From: CAIKMD01 sp963729935
Lineage (GTDB): Bacteria; Pseudomonadota; Alphaproteobacteria; ATCC43930; CGMCC-115725
DNA length: 64,000 nucleotides
Direction: 5' to 3'
Assembly: GCA_963729935.1 (NCBI GenBank)
Contig: CAVSPW010000002.1
Coordinates: 1,550,001 to 1,614,000, forward strand
The first letter of the stretch is position 1. Each line of letters starts with the position of its first letter. Under the pieces are notes generated by a model. The model had not been told where the DNA came from. It saw only the letters and a program-made list of their open reading frames with translations, and made no database searches. The translations under genes and the position numbers were made by a program. Shown here one piece after another: positions 15,640 through 24,077 of this stretch.

Positions 15640-15674
15640 GTGGTTAATTCTGGAACAATCCTAGAATTAACCAC
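15640..15674. promoter_or_regulatory. 12-bp perfect palindrome upstream of the PEP-CTERM gene (candidate operator)
   Basis: GTGGTTAATTCT (15640-15651) and AGAATTAACCAC (15663-15674) flank an 11-bp spacer, and a further half-site ATGGTTAAT begins at 15679. The element is in an AT-rich island about 90 bp upstream of the PEP-CTERM start. On the minus strand a weak promoter TTGTTC-N16-TACTTA would overlap it, so a repressor or activator site is a reasonable reading. Confidence 0.55.
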
Positions 15675-15804
15675 AATCATGGTTAATATTGATTCCCGTG
15701 CCGGCGCCGTGACGGTCTCTCCGCGAATCGGGCTCGCGCGGCTCAGTTCCGAGGCGCGGCTGGCTTCGACCGAGGACGACACCGGACCGGTGATCGGCGG
15801 CGCC

Positions 15805-17331
15805 TCAATGTCCGGCCATGTAGCGCCCGATTTCCGTCAAATCCGCGTCTTCGGCGCGGGCATCGTGAACCAGCCGCCCGTTGAACATGACCGCAATTCG
15901 ATCGGACATTTCGAGGATTTCGTCGAGATCGTTGCTCACCAAGAGCACCGCGGCGCCGCGGTTGCGCGCGGCGATGATCTCGGCATGAATTTGCGCCACC
16001 GCCGCAAAATCGAGACCGAAGCACGGATTGGACGCGATCATCACCTCGATGCGGTCGCCCAGTTCGCGCGCGAGCACCGCGCGCTGCACATTGCCGCCCG
16101 AGAGCGTCGCGAGCGGCGCGTCGGCCGAGCGCGTGCGGACCCGGTATTGCGCGATTTTCGTCTCGGCTTCGGCGCGCATGGCGCCGCGACGCAGCCACCA
16201 GCCGGAAGCGGCGAAGGGCGGCCGGTCGAATTCGCGAAAGGCCAGATTCTCCGCGACGCTCATCCGGCCGACGCAGGCATTGCGCAGCGGCTCGTCCGGA
16301 AGGCAGGAGATCTTGTGCCGGTGCATCTCCTCGCGCGTCGCGTGAAAGCTCTCGCCGCCAATGCGAATCTCTCCGCCCTCGGTGTCGCGCTGCCCGGCGA
16401 GCGCCTCGACCAGCTCGCGCTGGCCGTTGCCCGAAACGCCCGCAATGCCGACGATCTCGCCGCCGCGAACGGTCAGCGAGAGATCGCTCACCGCGCGGTT
16501 CCCGCCATCGTCACTGACCGCGAGGTTGCGAATCTCGAGCCGCGGCTCGCCCAACTTTCCGGTGCGCGCGGGCTTTACGGTCAAGGCCTCGGCGCCGATC
16601 ATGATGCGCGCCATCTCGTCGGCCGTGAGCGTGTCGGTCGCGCCCTCGGCCGCGACGCTGCCGCGGCGCAGAATGGTGACGCGATCGGCAAACGCCATCA
16701 CCTCGCGGAATTTGTGCGTGATCATGAGAACCGTGATCTCGTGCCGTTCCACCATGGCGCGCAGCATGCCGAGCACCTCGTCGGCCTCCTGCGGCGTCAG
16801 GACCGAAGTCGGCTCGTCGAGGATCAAGAACCGGCGATCGAGATAGAGCTGCTTCAGTATCTCGCATTTCTGGCGCTCGCCCGCCGAGAGCGCCGAGACC
16901 TTGGCATCGAGCGGCACCCGGAACGGCATGCGCGAGAGGAAGTCCTCGAGCGCCCGGTTCTCGCGGTTCCAATCGAACACGAAAGGCAGCTCGGCCCGCG
17001 ACATGACCAGATTCTCGGCGACCGTCAGCGCCGGGACCAGGGTGAAATGCTGATAGACCATGCCGAGACCCAAGGCGTGCGCGGCGCGCGGATTGTTGAT
17101 CGTGCGCTCGCGGTCGCCGACGATGACGACGCCTTCGTCCGGGCGATGATAGCCCATGATGCATTTGACGAGGGTGCTCTTGCCCGCGCCGTTCTCGCCC
17201 AAGAGCGCGTGGAAATGGCCGGGCGCGACCTTCATCGAGACGTCGTCGAGCGCAACGAAGGCGCCGAAGCGCTTGGTCATTGCCACGGCCTCGATGCCGA
17301 AGGTCTTCGCGCCGGCTGCGATGGTCGCCAT
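15805..17331 (-). CDS. BMP-family ABC importer ATP-binding protein (two fused NBDs)
   Basis: The protein has 508 aa and starts at ATG 17331, which shares one base with the stop of the hydrolase gene (TGATG). It has two tandem ATPase domains, as in RbsA/YufO proteins. The first has an intact Walker A (GENGAGKST), signature LSAGERQK and Walker B FLILDEPTS. The second has the usual degenerate P-loop GVSGNGQRE and signature LSGGNVQR. It powers the two permeases encoded upstream in the same operon. BMP systems import nucleosides or small amide or lipid compounds; the biuretase-like gene in this operon suggests a urea-type substrate. Confidence 0.93.
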   Translation of the reverse strand: MATIAAGAKTFGIEAVAMTKRFGAFVALDDVSMKVAPGHFHALLGENGAGKSTLVKCIMGYHRPDEGVVIVGDRERTINNPRAAHALGLGMVYQHFTLVPALTVAENLVMSRAELPFVFDWNRENRALEDFLSRMPFRVPLDAKVSALSAGERQKCEILKQLYLDRRFLILDEPTSVLTPQEADEVLGMLRAMVERHEITVLMITHKFREVMAFADRVTILRRGSVAAEGATDTLTADEMARIMIGAEALTVKPARTGKLGEPRLEIRNLAVSDDGGNRAVSDLSLTVRGGEIVGIAGVSGNGQRELVEALAGQRDTEGGEIRIGGESFHATREEMHRHKISCLPDEPLRNACVGRMSVAENLAFREFDRPPFAASGWWLRRGAMRAEAETKIAQYRVRTRSADAPLATLSGGNVQRAVLARELGDRIEVMIASNPCFGLDFAAVAQIHAEIIAARNRGAAVLLVSNDLDEILEMSDRIAVMFNGRLVHDARAEDADLTEIGRYMAGH

Positions 17332-18014
17332 CAGCCGATCGCCTCGATGAAGGCGCTCGAATCCGACACCGCGCCGAAGACGCCGCCCTGCATCTTGATC
17401 ATTTCGATCGCCTGAAGGTGGTTGCGCTTGTCGGTGGCGCCGCAGCAATCCTGCAGCAGCACGCATTCGAAGCCGCGATCATTGGCCTCGCGCATGGTGG
17501 TGTGGACGCAGACATCGGTGGTGATCCCGGTCAGGACGATGTTCGCGATGCCCTTGAGCCGCAGCATGAGCTCGAGATCGGTCGCGCAGAACGAGCCTTT
17601 GCCGGGCTTGTCGATGATCGGCTCGCCGGGAAGCGGCGCGAGCTCGGAAATGATCTCCCAGCCGGGCTCGCCACGCACCAGGATTCGCCCGCAAGGACCG
17701 GGATCGCCGATGCCCGCGCCGATGCGCTGCGAGCGCCAGCGTTTGTTGGCCGCCAGATCGGCGAGATCGGGGCGATGGCCTTCGCGCGTGTGGAAGATCG
17801 CGAAACCCTTGGCGCGCATCGCCGCCAGCACCCGCTTGATCGGCTCGATCGGTGCGCGGGTCAGCGAGAGATCATAGCCCATCTTGTCGACATAGCCGCC
17901 GATGCCGCAGAAATCGGTCTGCATGTCGATGATGATGAGGGCGGTGTTCTTGGCCGTGAGATCGCCGTTATAGGGCCAGGGATAGGGTTTGGCCGCGATA
18001 TATCGCTCATCCAT
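17331..18014 (-). CDS. biuH: Isochorismatase-fold cysteine hydrolase, probable biuret amidohydrolase
   Basis: The protein has 227 aa. It has the cysteine-hydrolase triad Asp30 (ALIIIDMQTDF), Lys136 (IIDKPGKGSF) and Cys169 (GITTDVC). The spacing is identical to what I recall for Rhizobium leguminosarum BiuH (D36-K142-C175, offset six). Flanking motifs PYPWPYNG, EGHRPDLADL and ANKRWRSQRIG also fit BiuH rather than the uracil-pathway enzyme RutB. The predicted reaction is biuret to allophanate and ammonia in the cytoplasm. It sits inside a BMP-type importer operon, so uptake and hydrolysis are linked. Triuret or ureidoacrylate hydrolases are the main alternatives. No allophanate hydrolase gene is in the window. 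Confidence 0.75.
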   Translation of the reverse strand: MDERYIAAKPYPWPYNGDLTAKNTALIIIDMQTDFCGIGGYVDKMGYDLSLTRAPIEPIKRVLAAMRAKGFAIFHTREGHRPDLADLAANKRWRSQRIGAGIGDPGPCGRILVRGEPGWEIISELAPLPGEPIIDKPGKGSFCATDLELMLRLKGIANIVLTGITTDVCVHTTMREANDRGFECVLLQDCCGATDKRNHLQAIEMIKMQGGVFGAVSDSSAFIEAIG

Positions 18015-18086
18015 TCGGTGATTCCCTTTCGGCTGAGTGAGGGGAAAGCCGGCGGCGCGACGAAGAGGGCTTCATCGCCGCCGCCC

Positions 18087-19016
18087 TCAGGAGCGCGTGA
18101 TGCTCAATTCGCCCGGCGCGCCGAGCAGCGCGTGCTTGGGCGAGCAGGTGACGATCATGATCAGAAGGGTGAGGATATAGGGCGCGGCGTTGAAGAGATA
18201 ATAGCCGCCATGGACGCCGACCGATTGCAGCGCCGGCCCGAGCGCGCCGGCGCCGCCGAAGAGCAGCGAGGCGTAGAAACACAGCTTAGGATTCCAGCGC
18301 GAGAAGATCACCAGCGCCACGGCGGTGATGCCCTGGCCCGAGGAGATCCGCTCGCTCCAGGCGCCGGGGAAATAGAGCGAGAGGAACGAGCCGCCCACCC
18401 CGGCAAGAAAGCCGCCGGTGCAGGTCGCCAGCACCCGCACCGGAATGACGGGGTAGCCCAAGGCCCGCGCGGCTTCGGCGTTTTCGCCGACGATGCGCAG
18501 GATTAGGCCCCAGCGCGTCGAGCGAAAGGCCCACACCAAGAGCGGCGTGAGCGCGACGCCGACGAGGAAGAGCACGTTGATCTTGAGCGCGTGCTGCAGC
18601 TGCGACGAGTTGCTCCACCACGCGAAATCGATCGAGGGCAGTTGCGGCGCGGCAGGCTGGATGAAGGGCTTGCCGAGATAATCGGCGAGCCCCACGCCGA
18701 ACAGCATCAGCGCGATGCCGACGGCGATGTCGTTGACGCGGCGCAGGCTGCAGATGAGGCCGTGCAGCAGCCCCATCATCACGCCGACGCAGCCCGCGGT
18801 GAGAACGCCGAGCCAGGGCGAATTGGTGAGGTAGGAGACCGCATAGCCGCTCATCGCGCCCATCACCAGGGTGCCTTCGAGCCCCAAATTGATGCGGCCG
18901 CTTTTTTCGGTGATGCATTCGCCGAGGCTGACGAAGAGGAAGGGCGTGCTGACCTGCACCGCGCCCGAGAGCACCGCCAAGAGTACGCTCCAAACGCCGA
19001 TAGCGCCTCCGGACAT
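18087..19016 (-). CDS. BMP-family ABC importer permease (second permease)
   Basis: The protein has 309 aa and about eight or more hydrophobic segments, of the BPD_transp_2 (RbsC/YufQ) class. The conserved loop FVSLGECITEKSGRINLGLEG is near residues 27-47. It forms the membrane channel with the neighbouring permease. The gene is separated by 3 bp from the upstream permease gene and by 72 bp from the biuretase-like gene, all in one leftward operon. Confidence 0.92.
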   Translation of the reverse strand: MSGGAIGVWSVLLAVLSGAVQVSTPFLFVSLGECITEKSGRINLGLEGTLVMGAMSGYAVSYLTNSPWLGVLTAGCVGVMMGLLHGLICSLRRVNDIAVGIALMLFGVGLADYLGKPFIQPAAPQLPSIDFAWWSNSSQLQHALKINVLFLVGVALTPLLVWAFRSTRWGLILRIVGENAEAARALGYPVIPVRVLATCTGGFLAGVGGSFLSLYFPGAWSERISSGQGITAVALVIFSRWNPKLCFYASLLFGGAGALGPALQSVGVHGGYYLFNAAPYILTLLIMIVTCSPKHALLGAPGELSITRS

Positions 19017-19019
19017 GGG

Positions 19020-20126
19020 CTAGCTCCTCTCGGTCTTGAACCAGGGCAAGCGGCCATAGATCGTGTCGCTCGCGAGGATGACGACGAAGACGATACCTTG
19101 CAGGACGACGGTGGCCGCGTCCGGCAGGCCGAGATGACGCTGCAGCAGGCCGCCGCTCGCGCTGATGCCGCCCAAGAGGATCGCGACCGGGATCACGGCG
19201 AGCGGATTTTGCCGCGCGAGGAAGGCGACGAGAATGCCGGTATAGCCATAACCCGAGACGAGGTCCGAATTGGCGCGCTCCTGTACCGCCGCGATCTCGA
19301 TCATGCCGGCGAGGCCTGCGGCGCCGCCGCCAAGGAAGCAGATCAGCAGCACGAGCTTGCCCACGGAAAGACCGACCATGCGCGCGGCGCGCAGATTGCC
19401 GCCGGCGATGCGCGCGGCGAAGCCCACCGTGGTATGGCGGATCAGCACATAGCTCAGCACGCAGATGACGATGCCGATCACGAAGCCCCAATGAACGTCG
19501 GTGCCGGGAATGTTGCCGATCATGTTGACGTCGCCGATCGAGGGCGAGGAAGGCTTGTTGAGGCTCGCCGGGTCGCGAAACGCACCCTCGACCAGCTGAT
19601 TGAGGATCGCGATCGCGATATAGACCAGGAGGAGGCTCGAGATCGTCTCATTGACGCCTCGCCAATAGCGCAGCGCGCCCGAAAAGCCGATCCACAGCCC
19701 GCCCGCCGCGATGCCGGACGCCGCCATGGCGAGTTGCACGAGAAGCGGCGCCGCGCCCTGCAAGGCGACGCCCGCCAAGGTGGCGCCGAGCCCGCCGACG
19801 ACGAAGGCGCCTTCGCCGCCGATGATCATCAGCCCGAGCTGCGCGGGGAGCGCGGTGCAGAGCGCGGTCAGCAAGAGCGGCGCGGCGCGGGTCAGGGTGT
19901 TCTGGATCGAGAACCACGAGCCAACCGAACCCTGGATCATGTAGCCATAGACGGCCAGCGGATTGACGCGGGCACAGGCGACGAAGACGCCGAAAAGCAG
20001 CAGCGAGACCACCAGCGCGCCGATCGAGACCAGCGCCGATTCCGCGGCAGCGCTGGCCCAAGCGCGCGGCGCTCCCGTGATCCGTCGCGGATTCACCCCG
20101 ACAACTGTCGCGATCTCCTCGGCCAT
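19020..20126 (-). CDS. BMP-family ABC importer permease (first permease)
   Basis: The protein has 368 aa of the YufP/BPD_transp_2 class, with an N-terminal cytoplasmic stretch followed by many hydrophobic helices. The family loop is visible at LMIIGGEGAFVVGG, and the segment SGYGYTGILVAFLARQNPL is typical of the C-terminal half. It pairs with the downstream permease to form the channel. It starts at ATG 20126, 27 bp after the binding-protein gene. Confidence 0.92.
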   Translation of the reverse strand: MAEEIATVVGVNPRRITGAPRAWASAAAESALVSIGALVVSLLLFGVFVACARVNPLAVYGYMIQGSVGSWFSIQNTLTRAAPLLLTALCTALPAQLGLMIIGGEGAFVVGGLGATLAGVALQGAAPLLVQLAMAASGIAAGGLWIGFSGALRYWRGVNETISSLLLVYIAIAILNQLVEGAFRDPASLNKPSSPSIGDVNMIGNIPGTDVHWGFVIGIVICVLSYVLIRHTTVGFAARIAGGNLRAARMVGLSVGKLVLLICFLGGGAAGLAGMIEIAAVQERANSDLVSGYGYTGILVAFLARQNPLAVIPVAILLGGISASGGLLQRHLGLPDAATVVLQGIVFVVILASDTIYGRLPWFKTERS

Positions 20127-20153
20127 TGCCCGCGTGATTCCCCGATCGGACGC

Positions 20154-21287
20154 CTAGCTCGGGAGTTTCCCGAGCACGCCGTCGACCAGGAAGTTCATCG
20201 CTTCGAGCTTCGCGTCGGTGGCGTTGGTCTGGATCAGTTCCTCGCCCGACGCGATCACGGTCTTGCCCGCATTATCCTTGAGCGGGCCCTTGAAAATCAC
20301 ATAGGTCCCGGCTGTGAGCGCGGCCTTGACCTCGTCCGCGTGCTTGCGCGCCGCGGCGGAGACTTTGGGACCGTAGGGCGATTGCCTGATCAGCCCTTCT
20401 TTGAAGCCGCCGCGATAGAAATTCGGGATCGCCTCGCCCTTCGTCCACATCGACACGAATTTCGGATAGAGATCGGTCCAGTTCCACTCCGCGCCGGTCA
20501 GGTAGGCCTCGGGCGCGAGCGCCGCCTGGCTGCAGTGATAGCCGCAGACCGAGGCGCCGCGCTTGGCCGCGGTTTGGACGACGACCTTGGGGCTGTCGAC
20601 ATGCATGGTGATCACATCGGCGCCCTGATCGATCAGGCTGTTGGTCGCCTCGGCCTCTTTGACCGGGATCGACCAATCGCCGGTGAAGATGAGCTGCGTC
20701 GTGACCTTGGGATTGACGAGGCGCGCGCCCAATGTAAAGGCGTTGATGTTCTGTAGCACCTGAGGAATGGGTTTGGCCGCGACGAAGCCGAGCTTCCCCG
20801 ATTTGCTCGTATAGCCGGCGACGATGCCGTTGATGAATTGCGCCTCGAAGATGTAGCCGAAATAGCTGCCGATGTTCATCGGGTTCTTGGGCGTCCACAA
20901 CCCGCCGCAATGCTCGAAGCGCACTTTGGGAAATTTCGGCGCCGCCCGCAGGATATAGGGATCGAAATAACCGAAGGAGGTGGGAAAGAGGAGCGCCGCC
21001 CCGTCTTCCTCGATCATCAATTCCATGGTCTTCGCCACGGCGACGTCCTCTGGAACATTCTCCTCTTGGAGAACTTTGATCCCCGGCATCTTGGCGACCG
21101 CGGCAGCGCCCTCGGCATGGCTCTGGTTGTAGCCGAAATCGTCATGCGGGCCGACATAGATGAAGCCGATGGTGACATCGGCAGCAAAGGCCGAGCGGAT
21201 CGGAAGAACGGAGGTCAAGGCGCCGCCCGCGCCGATCGCGATCGCGCTGGTCAGCAATTGCCGCCGCGAAATTGAATGAAGGCTCAT
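20154..21287 (-). CDS. BMP-family substrate-binding protein with Tat-like signal peptide
   Basis: The protein has 377 aa from ATG 21287. The signal peptide carries a twin-arginine motif (SRRQLLTSA) and ends near SAFAADV, so export is probably by Tat. The mature part is a BMP/PnrA-type periplasmic binding protein: VTIGFIYVGPHDDFGYNQSH, and IDQGADVITMHVDSPKVV in the second lobe. As the first gene of the operon it defines the specificity of the importer. BMP proteins of alphaproteobacteria are often annotated as nucleoside or basic membrane lipoproteins; this one has no lipobox. The biuretase gene downstream suggests biuret or a related compound as ligand, which is inference. Confidence 0.92.
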   Translation of the reverse strand: MSLHSISRRQLLTSAIAIGAGGALTSVLPIRSAFAADVTIGFIYVGPHDDFGYNQSHAEGAAAVAKMPGIKVLQEENVPEDVAVAKTMELMIEEDGAALLFPTSFGYFDPYILRAAPKFPKVRFEHCGGLWTPKNPMNIGSYFGYIFEAQFINGIVAGYTSKSGKLGFVAAKPIPQVLQNINAFTLGARLVNPKVTTQLIFTGDWSIPVKEAEATNSLIDQGADVITMHVDSPKVVVQTAAKRGASVCGYHCSQAALAPEAYLTGAEWNWTDLYPKFVSMWTKGEAIPNFYRGGFKEGLIRQSPYGPKVSAAARKHADEVKAALTAGTYVIFKGPLKDNAGKTVIASGEELIQTNATDAKLEAMNFLVDGVLGKLPS

Positions 21288-21613
21288 CGGTCGCTCCGTC
21301 TCCCCTGTCGCAGATAGAATGTTCGAGCCCACCAAGTTGGTCGGGCGCGCGTGTCGCTCGAGGTAACGCAACTCTCGTGCCAGCCAGGCGCCAAAGGCCC
21401 GGGTTCGGGCCCCCGCGATTTCCGGCCGTCGCTTTCACCCGAAATGCCGCGCGCCGCCGCCAGACCGGGGCTCGAAAAGCGTTGAGAGCGGCGTGACCGA
21501 TTCCGCCGGAAAGCGATCTCCCACGACAGGACCCGTCTCGGTGATAAAGATTTAGGCAGCGGCGCCTATCTTGTATACAAGACTGTGTGCGGGAATTGCC
21601 CGGCCGGTCCGGC
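21288..21613. other. Intergenic region upstream of the BMP/biuret operon
   Basis: These 326 bp lie between the end of a membrane-protein gene and the start of the importer operon, both on the minus strand. No ORF with recognisable protein features is present. It contains the TTGTATACAA palindrome described separately and should hold the operon promoter; no clear -35/-10 pair can be fixed by eye. Confidence 0.6.
21569..21582. promoter_or_regulatory. GntR-type palindromic operator
   Basis: The 14-bp perfect palindrome TCTTGTATACAAGA contains TTGTATACAA, the classic shape of FCD/GntR-family operators (TNGTNNACNA). It is about 280 bp upstream of the importer operon and about 30 bp past the preceding gene. 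No GntR gene is in the window, so the regulator would act from elsewhere. Confidence 0.6.
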
Positions 21614-22456
21614 CTAAAACGCGCCGAGCCCGCGCAGCATGATGCGGCGATAGAAAATCGAGAGCACCGACGCGCCCAGCGCGACGATGACGAAGTTCGT
21701 GCAAGTCTCGATGACGCCGCGCAGGATGAAAAAGCCCAAGGGGACGATATCGACGGATTGATCGAGGCGAAGCCCAGTGGAGACGGCGCTCAAGAACAGC
21801 ATGACGACGAACATCACCGGCGCGCAAGCGACGATGCCACAGCCGAGAAGCCGCCATGAATTGCCGCGCATCGCGCGCCACGCCGCCCGGAATCCGAGCG
21901 CATGGCCGAAGGCGGCGGCGGGAAAGAGCAGCGTAAACCGCACCATGCCGACCCAGATGAAGGTCATCGCCAGACCCGCGGCGGGGGCCAGATAGGACGC
22001 CGCCTCCCCTTGGGCGCTCGCGACGATGAGCGCGGCGAGCACGCCCGCCGAGACGAGATAAAGCAGAAGCGTGTAGAGAAGGAAACGCAGCCAGGCGCCG
22101 AGAAAAGGGCGTTGAGGCGCGCCGCGCTCGGGCGAAAACAGCATCGCTTGGTGCCAGCGCAAGGCGAAGGCGTTGAGGCAGAAGAGCCCGGTGAGCGCCT
22201 CGATCAATTCCTCGGCGCCGAATCCGTATCGATCGCCATCCCAACTCGGCATCGCGTGCCAGCCGAGATAAAAATGAAGATAGCCGGGACCAAGGGTCGC
22301 AGCGAGCATGGCAAGCAACGGAAGCCAAGCCAGATCCAAGAGCAGACCGAGCCGCCCGAACACGGCCCGGTAGGCCTCAGCCGCGACCTGGGCGATCGGC
22401 ACGAGCACGCGCGGCCCCGCCGCCGCTCTCCCCCGCCCTTTCGACTGCTCATCCAT
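21614..22456 (-). CDS. Polytopic inner-membrane protein of unknown function
   Basis: The protein has 280 aa with roughly six hydrophobic segments and a short charged N-terminus. I recognise no catalytic or transport motif; the segment AFGHALGFRAAWRAMRGNSW between helices resembles amphipathic linkers in YciC-like/glycerophosphoryl-diester phosphodiesterase-associated membrane domains, but this is weak. It stands between the phosphate regulon and the biuret operon and shares the strand of both. No function is assigned. Confidence 0.8.
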   Translation of the reverse strand: MDEQSKGRGRAAAGPRVLVPIAQVAAEAYRAVFGRLGLLLDLAWLPLLAMLAATLGPGYLHFYLGWHAMPSWDGDRYGFGAEELIEALTGLFCLNAFALRWHQAMLFSPERGAPQRPFLGAWLRFLLYTLLLYLVSAGVLAALIVASAQGEAASYLAPAAGLAMTFIWVGMVRFTLLFPAAAFGHALGFRAAWRAMRGNSWRLLGCGIVACAPVMFVVMLFLSAVSTGLRLDQSVDIVPLGFFILRGVIETCTNFVIVALGASVLSIFYRRIMLRGLGAF

Positions 22457-22592
22457 GGCGCGCGCAGCCTAGAGCATTTTCCGCCGGTGCGGATACCGCT
22501 TCGGCGCAGAAAACGAGACGGAGCTAAGGATTTTTGCCGGTGGCCGCGAACGGCGACAGGGGAGCCTGTCCCGTCAAACCCTCGAGCCGCGG

Positions 22593-23285
22593 TCAGGCCA
22601 CGCCGGCATCGAGCGCATAACCCGCCGCCCGAACCGTGCGGACCAGATCCTTATGGCCGCCTTCGTTCAAGGCCTTGCGCAGGCGCCTGATATGGACATC
22701 GACCGTGCGCAATTCGACCTCGGCGTCGCGGCCCCAAACCGCATCCAAGAGCTGCTCGCGCGAGTAGACCCGCCCGGGCCGCTCGAGAAAGAAACGCAGC
22801 AGGCGGAACTCGGTGGGCCCCAAGTGAATCTGGTTGCCGCCGCGGTTGACGCGATGGGCCGAGAGATCGAGCGACAGATCGCCGAAGCGCAGGACCTCGG
22901 CGTTCGTGGCGGGCCGTGCCCGGCGAATGACCGCCCGCAGGCGCGCGACGAGTTCGTTGGTGCTGAACGGCTTCACGACATAGTCGTCGGCGCCGCTGTC
23001 GAGGCCGCGGACGCGATCGCCCTCTTCGCCGCGCGCCGTGAGCATGATGATCGGCAGGTCGCGCCAAGCCGGGCTGCGGCGAATCTGGCGGCAGAGCTCG
23101 AGGCCCGAGACCCGCGGCAGCATCCAATCGAGCAGCACCGCGTCGGGGAGCTGCTCCTTCAATTGCAGCAAGGCCTCTTCGCCGTCGCGCGCCTCAGCGA
23201 CGGCGAAACCTTCCTTCTCGAGGTTGTAGCGCAGCAAGGTCAGAAGCGCCGCTTCGTCTTCGACCACGAGAACCGCGGGCCGCAT
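22593..23285 (-). CDS. phoB: Phosphate regulon response regulator PhoB
   Basis: The protein has 230 aa. The receiver domain has the acidic pocket VEDE (9-11), Asp53 in LLDWMLPRVSG and Lys in YVVKPFS. The winged-helix domain has the PhoB-typical LGPTEFRLLRFFLE, SREQLLDAVWG and RTVDVHIRRLRKAL, ending in VRAAGYAL. When phosphorylated by PhoR it activates Pho-box promoters under phosphate limitation. Its ATG shares one base with the phoU stop, so it is the last gene of the pst-phoU-phoB operon. Confidence 0.96.
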   Translation of the reverse strand: MRPAVLVVEDEAALLTLLRYNLEKEGFAVAEARDGEEALLQLKEQLPDAVLLDWMLPRVSGLELCRQIRRSPAWRDLPIIMLTARGEEGDRVRGLDSGADDYVVKPFSTNELVARLRAVIRRARPATNAEVLRFGDLSLDLSAHRVNRGGNQIHLGPTEFRLLRFFLERPGRVYSREQLLDAVWGRDAEVELRTVDVHIRRLRKALNEGGHKDLVRTVRAAGYALDAGVA

Positions 23286-24019
23286 CAGGCGGCGCCTTCC
23301 TTGCCCTCATCGGCGCCGGGCAGTTCGGCGAGGGTCGTGCGGTCGCGCTTGGGCCTGATCTGCGCGAGCGGCGTCCCGTGGACGAGGAAGTAGAGCGTCT
23401 CCGCGATGTTGGTCGTGTGATCGCCGATGCGCTCCAAATTCTTGGCCATGAAAAGAAGATGCGTGCAGGGGGTGATGTTGCGCGCATCCTCGATCATATA
23501 GGTCAAGAGTTCGCGGAAGAGGCTCGTATACATCTCGTCGAGCTCTTCGTCGCGCAGCCACACGGCAAGCGCGCGGTCGGCGTCGCGCTCGACATAGGCG
23601 TCGAGCATGTCCTTGATCATGGCCTGGCATAGCGCGCCCATGCGCGGCAGGGCGTAGACCGGCTTCACCGGCGCAGTCTGGTTGAGCACGATCGAGCGTT
23701 TGGCGACATTGGCGGCGTAATCGCAAATGCGCTCGAGATCGGTCGCGGTCTTCAAGGCGGCGACGATCTGGCGCAGATCGCGCGCCATGGGCTGGCGCAA
23801 GGCGAGGAGGCGCACCACGAGGCCTTCGACTTCGTGCTCCAATTCGTCGACCTTGGCGTCGTTCTCGATCACTTCGGTGGCGAGATCGCTGTCGCGCTTG
23901 GCGACGGCTTCGATCGCGGCGGCGAGCTGGCTCTCTGCCATCCCGCCCATCTCGGCAAGCGTGTTATCGAGACGCTGCAATTCCTGGTCGTAACTTTTGA
24001 TGATGTGTTCGGCGACCAT
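23285..24019 (-). CDS. phoU: Phosphate signalling accessory protein PhoU
   Basis: The protein has 244 aa and is predicted all-helical. It has the two PhoU repeats, with metal-binding type acidic motifs such as NDAKVDELEHEVEG in the first and DEELDEMYTSLFRELLTYM in the second. PhoU links the Pst transporter to PhoR and represses the Pho regulon when phosphate is plentiful. It lies 58 bp after pstB and overlaps phoB. Confidence 0.96.
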   Translation of the reverse strand: MVAEHIIKSYDQELQRLDNTLAEMGGMAESQLAAAIEAVAKRDSDLATEVIENDAKVDELEHEVEGLVVRLLALRQPMARDLRQIVAALKTATDLERICDYAANVAKRSIVLNQTAPVKPVYALPRMGALCQAMIKDMLDAYVERDADRALAVWLRDEELDEMYTSLFRELLTYMIEDARNITPCTHLLFMAKNLERIGDHTTNIAETLYFLVHGTPLAQIRPKRDRTTLAELPGADEGKEGAA

Positions 24020-24077
24020 GCCTTATCGCTCCTTCACGCTGCTTGTCGCCGGCCGGGCGCCCATTGCGCGTGCGATC

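Noticed and set aside
18591..20756. Long open frame on the plus strand opposite the BMP permeases
   Set aside because: Composition is highly charged and low-complexity, with no motif, while the minus strand encodes two clear permeases.
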